From Hydrogenophaga sp. PBL-H3 (GTDB taxonomy: Bacteria > Pseudomonadota > Gammaproteobacteria > Burkholderiales > Burkholderiaceae_C), in assembly GCF_010104355.1 (NCBI RefSeq), contig NZ_CP044972.1, positions 3,162,001 through 3,226,000 on the forward strand: a DNA stretch of 64,000 nucleotides, written 5' to 3'. A model generated the notes under the pieces. The model was not told the origin of the DNA. It did no database searches and saw only the letters and a program-made list of their open reading frames with translations. Made by a program: the position numbers and the translations under genes. Numbering within the stretch: position 1 is the stretch's first letter; each line of letters opens with the position of its first letter. Below are positions 56,210 to 64,000 of this stretch, one piece after another.

Positions 56210-57649
56210 TCAGAGCGGCAGGCGCCAGCGCACCAGGCAGCCGGGCGGTTGGTCAACGTTCGCCACCTGAATCTCGCCATGGTGCAGGTCGCTCACCTCT
56301 TTCACCAGGCACAGGCCCAGGCCCGAGCTCTTCTCTTGCAACTCGCAGCGCGGCAGCGAGTAAAACCGCTCGAAGATGTGCGCCTGCGCGTAGCCGGGCA
56401 CACCCGAGCCCTGGTCTTGAACCGACCACACGAGCGCGTCTCCATCGTTGACCAGCTTCAGCCACAGTTCACCCTGCCGGGGCGAAAAATCGATCGCGTT
56501 GTCCAGCAGGTTCTGCAGCGCCTGACCCAGCAGGAAAGCGTCACCGCGCACCACCTCGCCCCTGCCCAACTCGTCTCGCACACGCAATCCCTTCAGACGC
56601 AGTCTTGGCTCGGCGCGTTGCAGCAGGTCGCGCGTCAACGCGCTCAAATCCACGGGCTCCCGCTGGCGCAAGGCGCGCATCTGCTCCACATCAGCCAGGC
56701 GCAGCAGTTTGTCGATCAACTGCCGCAGGCGCTCGGTCTGGCGCTGGATGTTGCCGGCGAAACGCTGGCGGTCCGGCTCGGGCAGGTCTTCTTCCAGCAA
56801 CTCGGCCGCGCCCCGAATGGCGGCCAGCGGACTCTTGAGTTCGTGGGTGAGCGTGTGCACGTAGTTCTCGACATAGGCCTTGTCTTCGAGCTTGACGCGC
56901 ATGCGCTCCACCGCTTGGGCCAGGTCGTTGAACTCGGTGTTGCCACTCAGGCGCCCGAAGCGCGGCAGGGCCACGCGCTCGCCGCTGGCCACCGCGTTGG
57001 CATAGCCCCGCAGGCGCGAGAGCGAGCTGGCCACCCACCAGCTCAGCAGCACACCCATCAACAACGACAGACCGAGCAGTGCCCAGGACCAGCGCAGGAT
57101 GCGCTGCTGGCTGCGTTCGATGTAGGGCTCCAGACTGCGGTTGGGCCGCGACACCGTGAGCGCGCCGATGATGCGGTCACCATCGCGGATGGGCGCGGCC
57201 ACGTGCATCACCGTGCTGTTCGGGTCGTTCGGGTTGGCCAGGCTGGAGCGCGCCCCGTACTCGCCGCGCAGCGTGCGCAGCACGTCGTTCCAGCGCGAAA
57301 AGTCCTGCCCCACCGCCGCTTGCCGCGTGTCGAAACGCACGATGCCCTGCGCGTCGGTGATGGTGATGCGGTAGTCAACACTGTTCTTCTGAAAGCCCCA
57401 GATGCTGGCGCCGGGCTGCGCACCCGGGTAGGCCTGCAGCGCCTGTGCAAAACCGCCAGTGGCGATGGTGCCGGCCTTCATGTCGGCGGCCGCGAGTTGG
57501 GCGAACGCGTGGGCCGCGTCGATCAGGCTGTCTTCCATGGCCAGGCGCGTGCCGGGCTTGACCTCCTGCAGGAACACGTTGAGCACCACCACCAGGGCCA
57601 CGCCCAGGATGAGGAAAAAGCCCAGCAGCAGCCGCAGACCGATGCGCAT
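56210..57649 (-). CDS. creC: Sensor histidine kinase CreC
   Basis: 479 residues. Membrane helix (about 5-25), periplasmic domain (about 27-185, including DYRITITDAQGIVRFDT and MHVAAPIRDGDRIIGALTVSRPN), second helix (about 190-212), HAMP linker, a HisKA domain with phospho-histidine in THELKSPLAAIRGA, and HATPase_c with LLDNAIDFS, DQGSGVP and SSGLGLCLVKEV. It phosphorylates CreB. The signal is not known with certainty in any species; in Pseudomonas it is linked to inhibition of a penicillin-binding protein. It starts three bases after creB. Confidence 0.94.
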   Translation of the reverse strand: MRIGLRLLLGFFLILGVALVVVLNVFLQEVKPGTRLAMEDSLIDAAHAFAQLAAADMKAGTIATGGFAQALQAYPGAQPGASIWGFQKNSVDYRITITDAQGIVRFDTRQAAVGQDFSRWNDVLRTLRGEYGARSSLANPNDPNSTVMHVAAPIRDGDRIIGALTVSRPNRSLEPYIERSQQRILRWSWALLGLSLLMGVLLSWWVASSLSRLRGYANAVASGERVALPRFGRLSGNTEFNDLAQAVERMRVKLEDKAYVENYVHTLTHELKSPLAAIRGAAELLEEDLPEPDRQRFAGNIQRQTERLRQLIDKLLRLADVEQMRALRQREPVDLSALTRDLLQRAEPRLRLKGLRVRDELGRGEVVRGDAFLLGQALQNLLDNAIDFSPRQGELWLKLVNDGDALVWSVQDQGSGVPGYAQAHIFERFYSLPRCELQEKSSGLGLCLVKEVSDLHHGEIQVANVDQPPGCLVRWRLPL

Positions 57650-57652
57650 GGT

Positions 57653-58357
57653 TCAGTCCACCGCGCGGATCGAATAACCCATGTTGCGGTGGGTCTGGAT
57701 CAGCTCGGCCTGCACACCCCGCGCGCGCAGCTTGGCGCGCAGCAGCTTCACATGCGCGTCCACCGTGCGGTCCGACGTGTCCAGCGCACCGCCCCACACC
57801 AGGTCCATCAGCTCCACACGCGAGAAGATGCGCTCGGGCCGGCGCAGCAGCGTGGCGAGCAACTGGAATTCGTAGCGGGTGAGCGCGAGCCACTCGTTGC
57901 CGCAGCGGATGCGTTGCGCGGCTTCGTCGAGTTGAAGCAGTGCGCTTGTGGGCGGCGCGGGCTCGGAGGTCAACGGCGTGGCCGCGCTGCGTCGCAAGAT
58001 CGCTCGCACACGGGCGCACACCTCGCGCGGCGAAAACGGCTTGACCACGTAGTCATCCGCGCCCAGCTCCAGGCCAAGCACGCGGTCGATCTCCTCATGC
58101 CGCGCGGTGAGAAACACAATGGGCATCTCACTGGTCTTGCGGATGGCGCGGCAGACATCGAAGCCGCTGCCGTCGGGCACACCCACATCAAGAATGGCGA
58201 GGTCTGGTGGCTGCGAACGGAAGGCCTCGAGCGCGTGCGTGGCCAGGCGCACATGCTGCACCTCGAAGCCCTCGCTTTGCAGCGCATAGAGCAAGGTGTC
58301 CGCGATGGCTTGTTCGTCTTCGAGCAACAGAATGCGCTTGCGCATGGGCGGTTTCAC
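57653..58357 (-). CDS. creB: Response regulator CreB
   Basis: 234 residues of the OmpR/PhoB class: ILLLEDEQAIADTLLYAL, phospho-acceptor Asp in LAILDVGVPDGSGFD, lysine in DYVVKPFSPREV, and a C-terminal winged helix (RYEFQLLATLLRRPERIFSRVELMDLVW). It should activate creD through the cre-tag-like repeats. The start could be GTG 58357 or ATG 58345 (four codons later). It is divergent from the penicillin-binding protein gene, with TAAGAT at about 58383 as a possible -10. Confidence 0.93.
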   Translation of the reverse strand: MKPPMRKRILLLEDEQAIADTLLYALQSEGFEVQHVRLATHALEAFRSQPPDLAILDVGVPDGSGFDVCRAIRKTSEMPIVFLTARHEEIDRVLGLELGADDYVVKPFSPREVCARVRAILRRSAATPLTSEPAPPTSALLQLDEAAQRIRCGNEWLALTRYEFQLLATLLRRPERIFSRVELMDLVWGGALDTSDRTVDAHVKLLRAKLRARGVQAELIQTHRNMGYSIRAVD

Positions 58358-58457
58358 CGGGTAGGCCGGGGGTGGCGGGCCATCTTAACTGTGGCTGAGG
58401 ACACAGCTGGTTACCACCCTCACGCACAGGCTGCACATGCAGCGCACACCGATCCGG

Positions 58458-58471
58458 GACAATGCCACCTC
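58458..58471 (+). promoter_or_regulatory. Putative -10 box directly before the penicillin-binding protein gene
   Basis: GACAAT (58458-58463) is followed by eight bases and ATG 58472. No Shine-Dalgarno sequence intervenes, again suggesting a leaderless or near-leaderless mRNA. Confidence 0.35.
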
Positions 58472-60781
58472 ATGCCCATGCTCAACCTTCGCCGTGCGGT
58501 GATCACCCTGGCCGTGATGCCCGCCGCCTTCATGGCGCCTGCCCTGCAGGCCTCGCCCTTCGATCTGCCGCCGCTGGACAGCATCGTCAAGTACCAGCCC
58601 AAGCTGCCCTTGCAGGTGTTCACCGCCGACGGCGTGGAGATCGCGCAGTTCGGCACCGAGCGGCGCGAATACCTGCCGCTGTCGCGCACGCCCAAGCTGC
58701 TGCAGGACGCCGTGCTGTCGGTGGAAGACGCCCGCTTTCGTGAACACAACGGTGTCGATCCCAAGGGCATGGCGCGCGCGCTGCTGGCGGCGGTCACGGG
58801 TGGGCGCAAGCAGGGTGCGTCGACCATCACACAGCAGCTGGTGCGCACCATGCTGCTCACGCGGGAGTTTTCTGCCGAACGCAAGGCCAAGGAAATCTGG
58901 CTCGCGCTCAAGCTGGAAGACGAACTCTCCAAGGACCGCATCCTGGAGATCTACCTCAACGAGATCTTTCTCGGCCAGCGGGCCTACGGCTTTGCCGCCG
59001 CGTCACAAACCTATTTCGGCAAACCGCTGGACAAACTCTCGCTGGCCGAAACCGCCATGCTCGCCGGCCTGCCGCAGAACCCCTACTACGCCAACCCGGT
59101 GGCCAACTTCGAGCGCGCCACACAGCGCCAGCGCGTGGTGCTTGAGCGCATGCGGGCCACCGACGCCATCAACGATCGGCAACTCGCCGCCGCGCGCGCT
59201 GAGAAGCTCGTGATCCGCGAGCCGGGCACCCGCAGCGTGCACGCCGCCCACGTGGCCGAAATGGCACGCCGGGCGGTGGTGGAGCGCTTCGGCACCGAGG
59301 CTTATTCGAACGGCTTGCGTGTCACCACCTCGCTGCGCGCGGCCGACCAGCGCGCCGCCCACGCCGCCGTGCAGCGCGGGGTGCTGGACTTCGACCGCCG
59401 CGGCGCCTGGCGTGGTCCGGAGGACATGGAGAGCCTGCCTTCGGGTGATGGCGCCGAGGTGGAGCGCGCAGCGGCTGAGGCCCTGAAAGACCACCGCGAC
59501 GACGAGACCCTGCGCGTGGGCATCGTGCTCGCGGCCAGCCCAAAAGCCATGCAGGTGCAGTTGTCCAGCGGCGAGCGTGTCACGCTGCAGGGCGAGGGCC
59601 TGCGCTGGGCGCAGAAGGGTCTGGAGCCCAAGGCCCAGGCACCGCTGAAGATCGCGCGCGGCGCCATCGTGCGGGTGGTGAGCGCGGGCAAGGTAAAGGG
59701 CAAACCGGCCTGGGCGATTTCGCAGTGGCCCGAAGCCGAAGCAGCGCTGGTGGCCATGGACAGCCACACCGGGCGCGTGCGCGCGCTGGTGGGCGGGTTC
59801 GACTTCACCCAGCAGCCGTTCAACCACGTCACCCAGGGCTGGCGCCAGCCGGGCTCGGCGCTCAAGCCGCTGCTGTACTCGGCGGCGCTCGAAGCGCGCG
59901 TCATGCCGGGCACGCTGGTCGACGACCTGCCGTTCACCGCATCCAACGGCTGGAGCCCCACCAACAGCAACGGGCAGTACGCCGGCCCCATCACGCTGCG
60001 GCAGGCACTGGCGCGCTCCAGCAACCTCGCCAGCGTGCGGGTGCTGCAGCACACCGGCACGCAGGTCGCGCGCGACTGGACCACCCGCTTCGGTCTGGAC
60101 GCTGCCCGCCAGCCCGACAACCTCACCCTGGCCCTGGGCACCGGCAGCGTCACGCCGATGCAGATGGCGCAGGCCTACGCCACGCTGGCCAACGGCGGCT
60201 GGAAGGTGGCACCGGTGGTGGTGGAGAAGATCACCGATGCACAAGGCAAAGTGCTGTTTGAAGCGCCCCCGCCCGAGCCGCTGACGGAAGCCAACCGCGC
60301 CATCCCGGCGCGCAACGCCTTCGTGGTGTCCAGCCTGCTCAACGAAGTGACCCGCAGCGGCACGGCCGCGCGCGCGCAGGCCACGCTCAAGCGCCCCGAC
60401 ATCTACGGCAAGACCGGCACCACCAACGACGCTGTCGACGCCTGGTTCACGGGTTACCAGCCCAGCCTGGCCACCGCCGTGTGGGTGGGCTACGACAAGC
60501 CGCGCAGCCTGGGCGGCGGTGAATCGGGCGGGCGCATCGCGCTGCCGATCTGGATCGACTACATGGGCGCCGCGCTCAAGAGCACGCCGGTGGCGCCGCC
60601 GCCTGCAGCGCCCGAAGGTCTTGTGCGCACTGCGGACGACTGGATGTACGCCGAATGGCAAAGCAGCGGCTCGGTGGCGCAGATTTCAGACCACGGTGGT
60701 GTGCAGTACGCGCAGACGCCGGGTGCGGCCATTGGTGAGGCTTTGAGCAGCTTCGGCGCCTGGCTTCGCGGTGAGAGATAA
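58472..60781 (+). CDS. Class A penicillin-binding protein (PBP1A-like)
   Basis: 769 residues. The glycosyltransferase domain (about 45-240) has LSVEDARFREHNGVD (catalytic Glu), GASTITQQLVRTML, and KEIWLALKLE. The transpeptidase domain (about 420-700) has SxxK in PGSALKPLLY, SSN in ARSSNLASV, and KTG in YGKTGTTNDAVDAWF. It polymerises and cross-links peptidoglycan. The N-terminus (ALQASPF after one hydrophobic stretch) looks like a cleavable signal peptide, not the usual retained anchor. A second ATG two codons later is possible. It is divergent from creBCD, which responds to PBP inhibition in Pseudomonas. Confidence 0.92.
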   Translation: MPMLNLRRAVITLAVMPAAFMAPALQASPFDLPPLDSIVKYQPKLPLQVFTADGVEIAQFGTERREYLPLSRTPKLLQDAVLSVEDARFREHNGVDPKGMARALLAAVTGGRKQGASTITQQLVRTMLLTREFSAERKAKEIWLALKLEDELSKDRILEIYLNEIFLGQRAYGFAAASQTYFGKPLDKLSLAETAMLAGLPQNPYYANPVANFERATQRQRVVLERMRATDAINDRQLAAARAEKLVIREPGTRSVHAAHVAEMARRAVVERFGTEAYSNGLRVTTSLRAADQRAAHAAVQRGVLDFDRRGAWRGPEDMESLPSGDGAEVERAAAEALKDHRDDETLRVGIVLAASPKAMQVQLSSGERVTLQGEGLRWAQKGLEPKAQAPLKIARGAIVRVVSAGKVKGKPAWAISQWPEAEAALVAMDSHTGRVRALVGGFDFTQQPFNHVTQGWRQPGSALKPLLYSAALEARVMPGTLVDDLPFTASNGWSPTNSNGQYAGPITLRQALARSSNLASVRVLQHTGTQVARDWTTRFGLDAARQPDNLTLALGTGSVTPMQMAQAYATLANGGWKVAPVVVEKITDAQGKVLFEAPPPEPLTEANRAIPARNAFVVSSLLNEVTRSGTAARAQATLKRPDIYGKTGTTNDAVDAWFTGYQPSLATAVWVGYDKPRSLGGGESGGRIALPIWIDYMGAALKSTPVAPPPAAPEGLVRTADDWMYAEWQSSGSVAQISDHGGVQYAQTPGAAIGEALSSFGAWLRGER

Positions 60782-60808
60782 ACCTGCCGGAGCTTGCTTG
60801 GCAGACGC

Positions 60809-60839
60809 AAAAAAGCCGGCTCTGGAAGCCGGCTTTTTT
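60809..60839. terminator. Bidirectional intrinsic terminator
   Basis: AAAAAA, then GCCGGCT-CTGGA-AGCCGGC, then TTTTTT. It is symmetrical and lies 27 bases after the penicillin-binding protein gene and 17 bases after the convergent flavoprotein gene. Confidence 0.9.
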
Positions 60840-60856
60840 GTCAGTGAAGAGCCTGA

Positions 60857-61837
60857 TCAAGCGGCGCAGATGCGCGCCTTGGCTTCCGCGTACTCGCGCT
60901 TGAAGCGCGCCACCAGATCGGCCGCCGGCACCACCTCGCGGATGGCGCCGATGCCCTGGCCGCAGCCCCAGATGTCTTTCCATGCCTTGGCGGCGTTGGC
61001 ACCTTCACCGGTGCCGAAGTTCATCTTGCTCGGGTCGCTCTGCGGCAGGTTGTCCGGGTCCATGCCGGCGTTCTGGATGCTGCCCTTGAGGTAGTTGCCG
61101 TGGATGCCGGTGTAGAAGTTGCTGTAGACGATGTCGTCGGAGTTCGACTTCGTGATCATCTCCTTGTAGCCCTCCACCGCACGCGCTTCCTCGGTAGCGA
61201 TGAAGGCCGAGCCGATGTAGGCGAAGTCGGCGCCCATGGCCTGCGCGGCCAGGATGGCGCCGCCCGAAGCAATGGAGCCCGAGAGCGCGATCGGGCCGCC
61301 AAACCACTCACGGATTTCCTGCACCATGGCAAACGGGCTCTTCACACTGGCGTGGCCGCCGGCACCGGCCGCCACCGGAATCAGGCCGTCAGCACCCTTC
61401 TCGATCGCCTTGTGCGCGAACACGTTGTTGATCACGTCGTGCAGCACCACGCCGCCCCAGCTCTGCACCGCCCTGTTCACGTCTTCGCGTGCGCCCAGGC
61501 TGGTGATGACGATCGGCACCTTGTACTTGGCGCACAACTGCATGTCGTGCTCCAGCCGGTCGTTGCTCTTGTGCACGATCTGGTTGATGGCGAACGGCGC
61601 GGCCTTGTTGTCCGGATTCGCTGCGTCGTGCGCAGCAAGCGCTTCGGTGATCTCGGCCAGCCACTCGTCGAGCTGAGAAGCCGGGCGCGCATTGAGCGCG
61701 GGCATGGAGCCCACCACACCGGCCTTGCACTGGGCAATGACGAGCTTGGGGTTGCTGATGATGAACAGCGGCGAGCCGATCACCGGGAACTTGATGTTCT
61801 TGAGAACCGGGGGCAGGCTGCGGGCGGGTGCGGTCAT
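60857..61837 (-). CDS. Nitronate monooxygenase / YrpB-type flavin oxidoreductase
   Basis: 326 residues of the NPD/2-nitropropane dioxygenase TIM-barrel family that binds FMN: FPVIGSPLFIISNPKLVIAQCKAGVVGSMP at the N-terminus, VHDVINNVFAHKAIEKGADGLIPVAAGAGGHA (phosphate site and histidine), and ALSGSIASGGAILAAQAMGADFAYIGSAF. Members oxidise alkyl nitronates; some act as flavin-dependent enoyl reductases or oxidases. It lies 26 bases downstream of the acyl-CoA dehydrogenase gene on the same strand, so a role in fatty acid metabolism is possible. The substrate is unknown. Confidence 0.87.
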   Translation of the reverse strand: MTAPARSLPPVLKNIKFPVIGSPLFIISNPKLVIAQCKAGVVGSMPALNARPASQLDEWLAEITEALAAHDAANPDNKAAPFAINQIVHKSNDRLEHDMQLCAKYKVPIVITSLGAREDVNRAVQSWGGVVLHDVINNVFAHKAIEKGADGLIPVAAGAGGHASVKSPFAMVQEIREWFGGPIALSGSIASGGAILAAQAMGADFAYIGSAFIATEEARAVEGYKEMITKSNSDDIVYSNFYTGIHGNYLKGSIQNAGMDPDNLPQSDPSKMNFGTGEGANAAKAWKDIWGCGQGIGAIREVVPAADLVARFKREYAEAKARICAA

Positions 61838-61863
61838 GAAGTCTCCGTCGGGTTTGTGGTGGG

Positions 61864-63654
61864 TCAGAACGATTCGATGGCCAGCGCGGTCACGGCCTCG
61901 GCGCCTTCGACGATCGCATCGCGCGTGCCCGGAGCACGGCTGAGGATGTGATCGGCGTAGAAGCGCGCGGTGGTGATCTTGGCCTGCATGAAGGCCGTGT
62001 CCTGTCCCTGGGCCGACAGATCCTCGGCCACCATCAGCGAGCGTGCGAGCTGCCAGCCGGCCATGAGGTTGCCGGCCAGCATCAGGTAGGGCACGCTGCC
62101 GGCAAACGCCGCGTTGGGGTTGCTGCGCGTGTTGGCGGCAATGAACTCGACCACGTCCACAAACGCTTCGCGCGCGGCTTTCAGGCGTTTGTGCACGGCC
62201 TTGGCGTTGGCGCTCTCGCGCTTCGCAAGTTCGCCTTCGGTCTTCTCGATCTGCGCGGCGATCGCCTTGGCGCCGGTGCCGCCGTCGCGCGCGGTCTTGC
62301 GGCCCACCAGATCGTTGGCCTGGATGGCCGTGGTGCCTTCGTAGATGGTGAGGATCTTGGCGTCGCGGTAATACTGCGCCGCGCCGGTTTCTTCGATGAA
62401 ACCCATGCCGCCATGCACCTGCACGCCCAAGCTGGTGACCTCCAGGCTCATCTCGGTGCTGTAGCCCTTGACCAGCGGCACCAGGAATTCGTAGAAGGCC
62501 GCGTTTTGCTTGCGCGTGTCGGTGTCAGAGTGGTGGTGCGCGGCGTCGTAGGCGGCTGCGGCCACGGCAGCCATGGCGCGGCAGCCTTCGGTGAGCGCTC
62601 GCATGGTCATGAGCATGCGCTTCACATCGGGGTGGTGAATGATGGGCGCTGCGGCCGACAGCGTGCCGTCCACCGGGCGGCTCTGCACGCGGTCCTTGGC
62701 GTACACCACGGCCTTCTGGTAAGCCCGCTCGGCGATCGCAATGCCTTGCACACCCACGGCGTAACGCGCGGCGTTCATCATGATGAACATGTACTCCAAG
62801 CCGCGGTTTTCCTGGCCCACGAGGTAACCGACCGCGCCACCGTGGTCGCCGTACTGCAGCACGGCCGTGGGGCTGGCCTTGATGCCCATCTTGTGTTCGA
62901 TGCTCACGCAATGCACGTCGTTGCGCGCACCCAGCGAGCCGTCTTTGCCGACCATGAATTTGGGCACGACAAACAGGCTGATGCCCTTCACGCCTTCGGG
63001 CGCGCCGGTCACGCGCGCGAGCACGAGGTGCACGATGTTCTCGGCCATGTCGTGCTCACCGTAGGTGATGTAGATCTTGGTGCCGAACACCTTGTAAGTG
63101 CCGTCGGGCTGCGGCTCGGCGCGGCTGCGCACAGCGGCCAGATCGGAGCCGGCCTGCGGCTCGGTGAGGTTCATGGTGCCGGTCCACTGGCCGCTGACCA
63201 GCTTCTCCAGGTAAATGGCTTTGAGCTCGTCGCTACCGGCGGTGATCAGCGCCTCAATCGCGCCGTCGGTGAGCAGCGGGCACAGCGCAAAGCTCATGTT
63301 GGCGCTGTTGAGGATCTCGCCACACGCAGCACCGATGGTCTTGGGCAGGCCCTGGCCGCCGAAGTCGGTGGGGTGCTGCAGACCTTGCCAGCCGCCCTCG
63401 GCGTACTGCTTGAAGGCTTCCTTGAAACCCGGTGTGGTCGTGACCTTGCCGTCCTTGAAGAACGAGGGGTTTTTGTCGCCCTCCCAGTTCAGCGGCGCGA
63501 TCACGCCTTCGTTGAGCTTGGCGCACTCTTCGAGCACCGCCTGCGCGGTTTCGAGTCCGGCGTCTTCAAAGCCCGGCATCTGCGCGACCTGGTCGATGCG
63601 CGCCAGGTGCTCGATGTCGAACAGCATGTCTTTGAGGGGGGCGGTGTAACTCAT
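61864..63654 (-). CDS. Acyl-CoA dehydrogenase (long form with C-terminal extension)
   Basis: 596 residues. The N-terminal and middle FAD domains have ALCPLLTDGAIEALITAGSDELK, MNLTEPQAGSDLAAVRSRA, and KIYITYGEHDM; the C-terminal helical domain has the catalytic Glu in LTIYEGTTAIQANDLVGRK and an extra about 120-residue tail typical of the long Burkholderiales forms. It introduces the first double bond of beta-oxidation and passes electrons to electron-transfer flavoprotein, whose alpha subunit is encoded just upstream. The upstream acyl-CoA ligase at 4.4 kb is not part of this cluster. Confidence 0.93.
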   Translation of the reverse strand: MSYTAPLKDMLFDIEHLARIDQVAQMPGFEDAGLETAQAVLEECAKLNEGVIAPLNWEGDKNPSFFKDGKVTTTPGFKEAFKQYAEGGWQGLQHPTDFGGQGLPKTIGAACGEILNSANMSFALCPLLTDGAIEALITAGSDELKAIYLEKLVSGQWTGTMNLTEPQAGSDLAAVRSRAEPQPDGTYKVFGTKIYITYGEHDMAENIVHLVLARVTGAPEGVKGISLFVVPKFMVGKDGSLGARNDVHCVSIEHKMGIKASPTAVLQYGDHGGAVGYLVGQENRGLEYMFIMMNAARYAVGVQGIAIAERAYQKAVVYAKDRVQSRPVDGTLSAAAPIIHHPDVKRMLMTMRALTEGCRAMAAVAAAAYDAAHHHSDTDTRKQNAAFYEFLVPLVKGYSTEMSLEVTSLGVQVHGGMGFIEETGAAQYYRDAKILTIYEGTTAIQANDLVGRKTARDGGTGAKAIAAQIEKTEGELAKRESANAKAVHKRLKAAREAFVDVVEFIAANTRSNPNAAFAGSVPYLMLAGNLMAGWQLARSLMVAEDLSAQGQDTAFMQAKITTARFYADHILSRAPGTRDAIVEGAEAVTALAIESF

Positions 63655-63690
63655 TCTGTTGTCTCCAGGGAATTCACGGGTGCAGATACG

Positions 63691-63718
63691 ACAAGGGCAT
63701 CGCGAACGATGCCCTTGT
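63691..63718 (-). terminator. Perfect 12-base hairpin between etfA and the acyl-CoA dehydrogenase gene
   Basis: ACAAGGGCATCG-CGAA-CGATGCCCTTGT is a perfect stem with a four-base loop 14 bases after the etfA stop. No T-run follows on the minus strand, so it is more likely a partial terminator or an mRNA-processing barrier than a full stop. Confidence 0.5.
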
Positions 63719-63732
63719 GTCTTTCAGAGGGC

Positions 63733-64000
63733 TCAGAGCGCCTTGATCAATTCGGGCACAGCCTCGAACAGGTCGGCCTCCAGGCCGTAGTCGGCCACCG
63801 AGAAGATCGGGGCCTCGGGGTCCTTGTTGATCGCCACGATGACCTTGCTGTCCTTCATGCCGGCCAGGTGCTGGATCGCACCCGAGATGCCGGCGGCGAT
63901 GTAGAGCTGCGGTGCCACGATCTTGCCGGTCTGGCCGACCTGCCAGTCGTTGGGCGCGTAGCCCGCGTCCACCGCGGCGCGGCTCGCGCCCAGGGCTGCA
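63733..64000 (-). CDS. etfA: Electron transfer flavoprotein alpha subunit (C-terminal end)
   Basis: Only the last 88 codons are in the window; the gene continues off the right edge. The text [20 protein letters not shown], then [23 protein letters not shown], and [25 protein letters not shown] is the FAD-binding C-terminal domain of EtfA. ETF takes electrons from acyl-CoA dehydrogenases such as the one encoded next. A GTG at 63972 inside this stretch is an internal codon, not a start. Confidence 0.95.
   Translation of the reverse strand, partial: AALGASRAAVDAGYAPNDWQVGQTGKIVAPQLYIAAGISGAIQHLAGMKDSKVIVAINKDPEAPIFSVADYGLEADLFEAVPELIKAL

Noticed and set aside
56249-58471. Open frame extending the penicillin-binding protein gene more than 740 codons upstream through creC and creB
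   Set aside because: The upstream part is antisense to creC and creB with no protein character; the real start with signal peptide is at 58472.

Overview
The window is high-GC, densely coded bacterial chromosome. Protein content and gene style point to the Burkholderiales, most likely Comamonadaceae (Hydrogenophaga- or Acidovorax-like). The indicators are a Bug-family solute receptor, a LivH/LivM-G/LivF transporter, TRAP and polyol ABC transporters, a CreBCD system, and a palindromic repeat of the TTCGACAGGCTCAG type. This placement is inference from sequence alone. No rRNA, tRNA, CRISPR array, phage or insertion sequence was seen.

Layout. 0-6 kb: truncated Bug receptor, AEC carrier, creA, an MCE lipid-transport set (permease, MlaD, lipoprotein) without an ATPase, and an acyl-CoA ligase. 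6-10.2 kb: amidohydrolase, queG, tsaE, amiC. 10.2-17.3 kb: a Cache histidine kinase and NarL-type regulator followed by a branched-chain-amino-acid-type ABC transporter whose second permease is fused to an ATPase. 17.3-20 kb: a two-subunit Rieske oxygenase (salicylate 5-hydroxylase-like) and DedA. 20-26 kb: mutL, a lipoprotein hydrolase, a Bcr/CflA efflux pump, miaA and an orphan ABC ATPase. queG, tsaE, amidase, mutL and miaA stand in the same order as in Escherichia coli, but two blocks interrupt them.

26-54.4 kb is a carbohydrate hub. An Frc-type sugar ABC transporter with mutarotase and ROK regulator stands divergent to a PfkB kinase. Next come zwf-pgl-edd-eda-pgi (Entner-Doudoroff plus isomerase), a lipoprotein gene broken at its lipobox, a Fic protein beside a scar of a second dctP, a gntK-TRAP operon with GntR regulator, and a polyol ABC operon with SDR, polyol dehydrogenase, AraC regulator and xylulokinase. 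Together they could carry fructose, gluconate and pentitols or hexitols into glucose-6-phosphate, 6-phosphogluconate or xylulose-5-phosphate, and so to pyruvate and glyceraldehyde-3-phosphate.

54.4-64 kb: DUF1330 protein, creD-creC-creB (with cre-tag-like sites before creD), a class A penicillin-binding protein, a nitronate-monooxygenase-like flavoprotein, an acyl-CoA dehydrogenase and the end of etfA.

The best leads are: a TGA exactly at the lipobox cysteine of a lipoprotein gene; a palindromic repeat inserted in frame in mutL; several genes whose start codon lies 6-8 bases after a -10-like box (probable leaderless mRNAs); and operator candidates for HexR, GntR, CreB and a NarL-type regulator.
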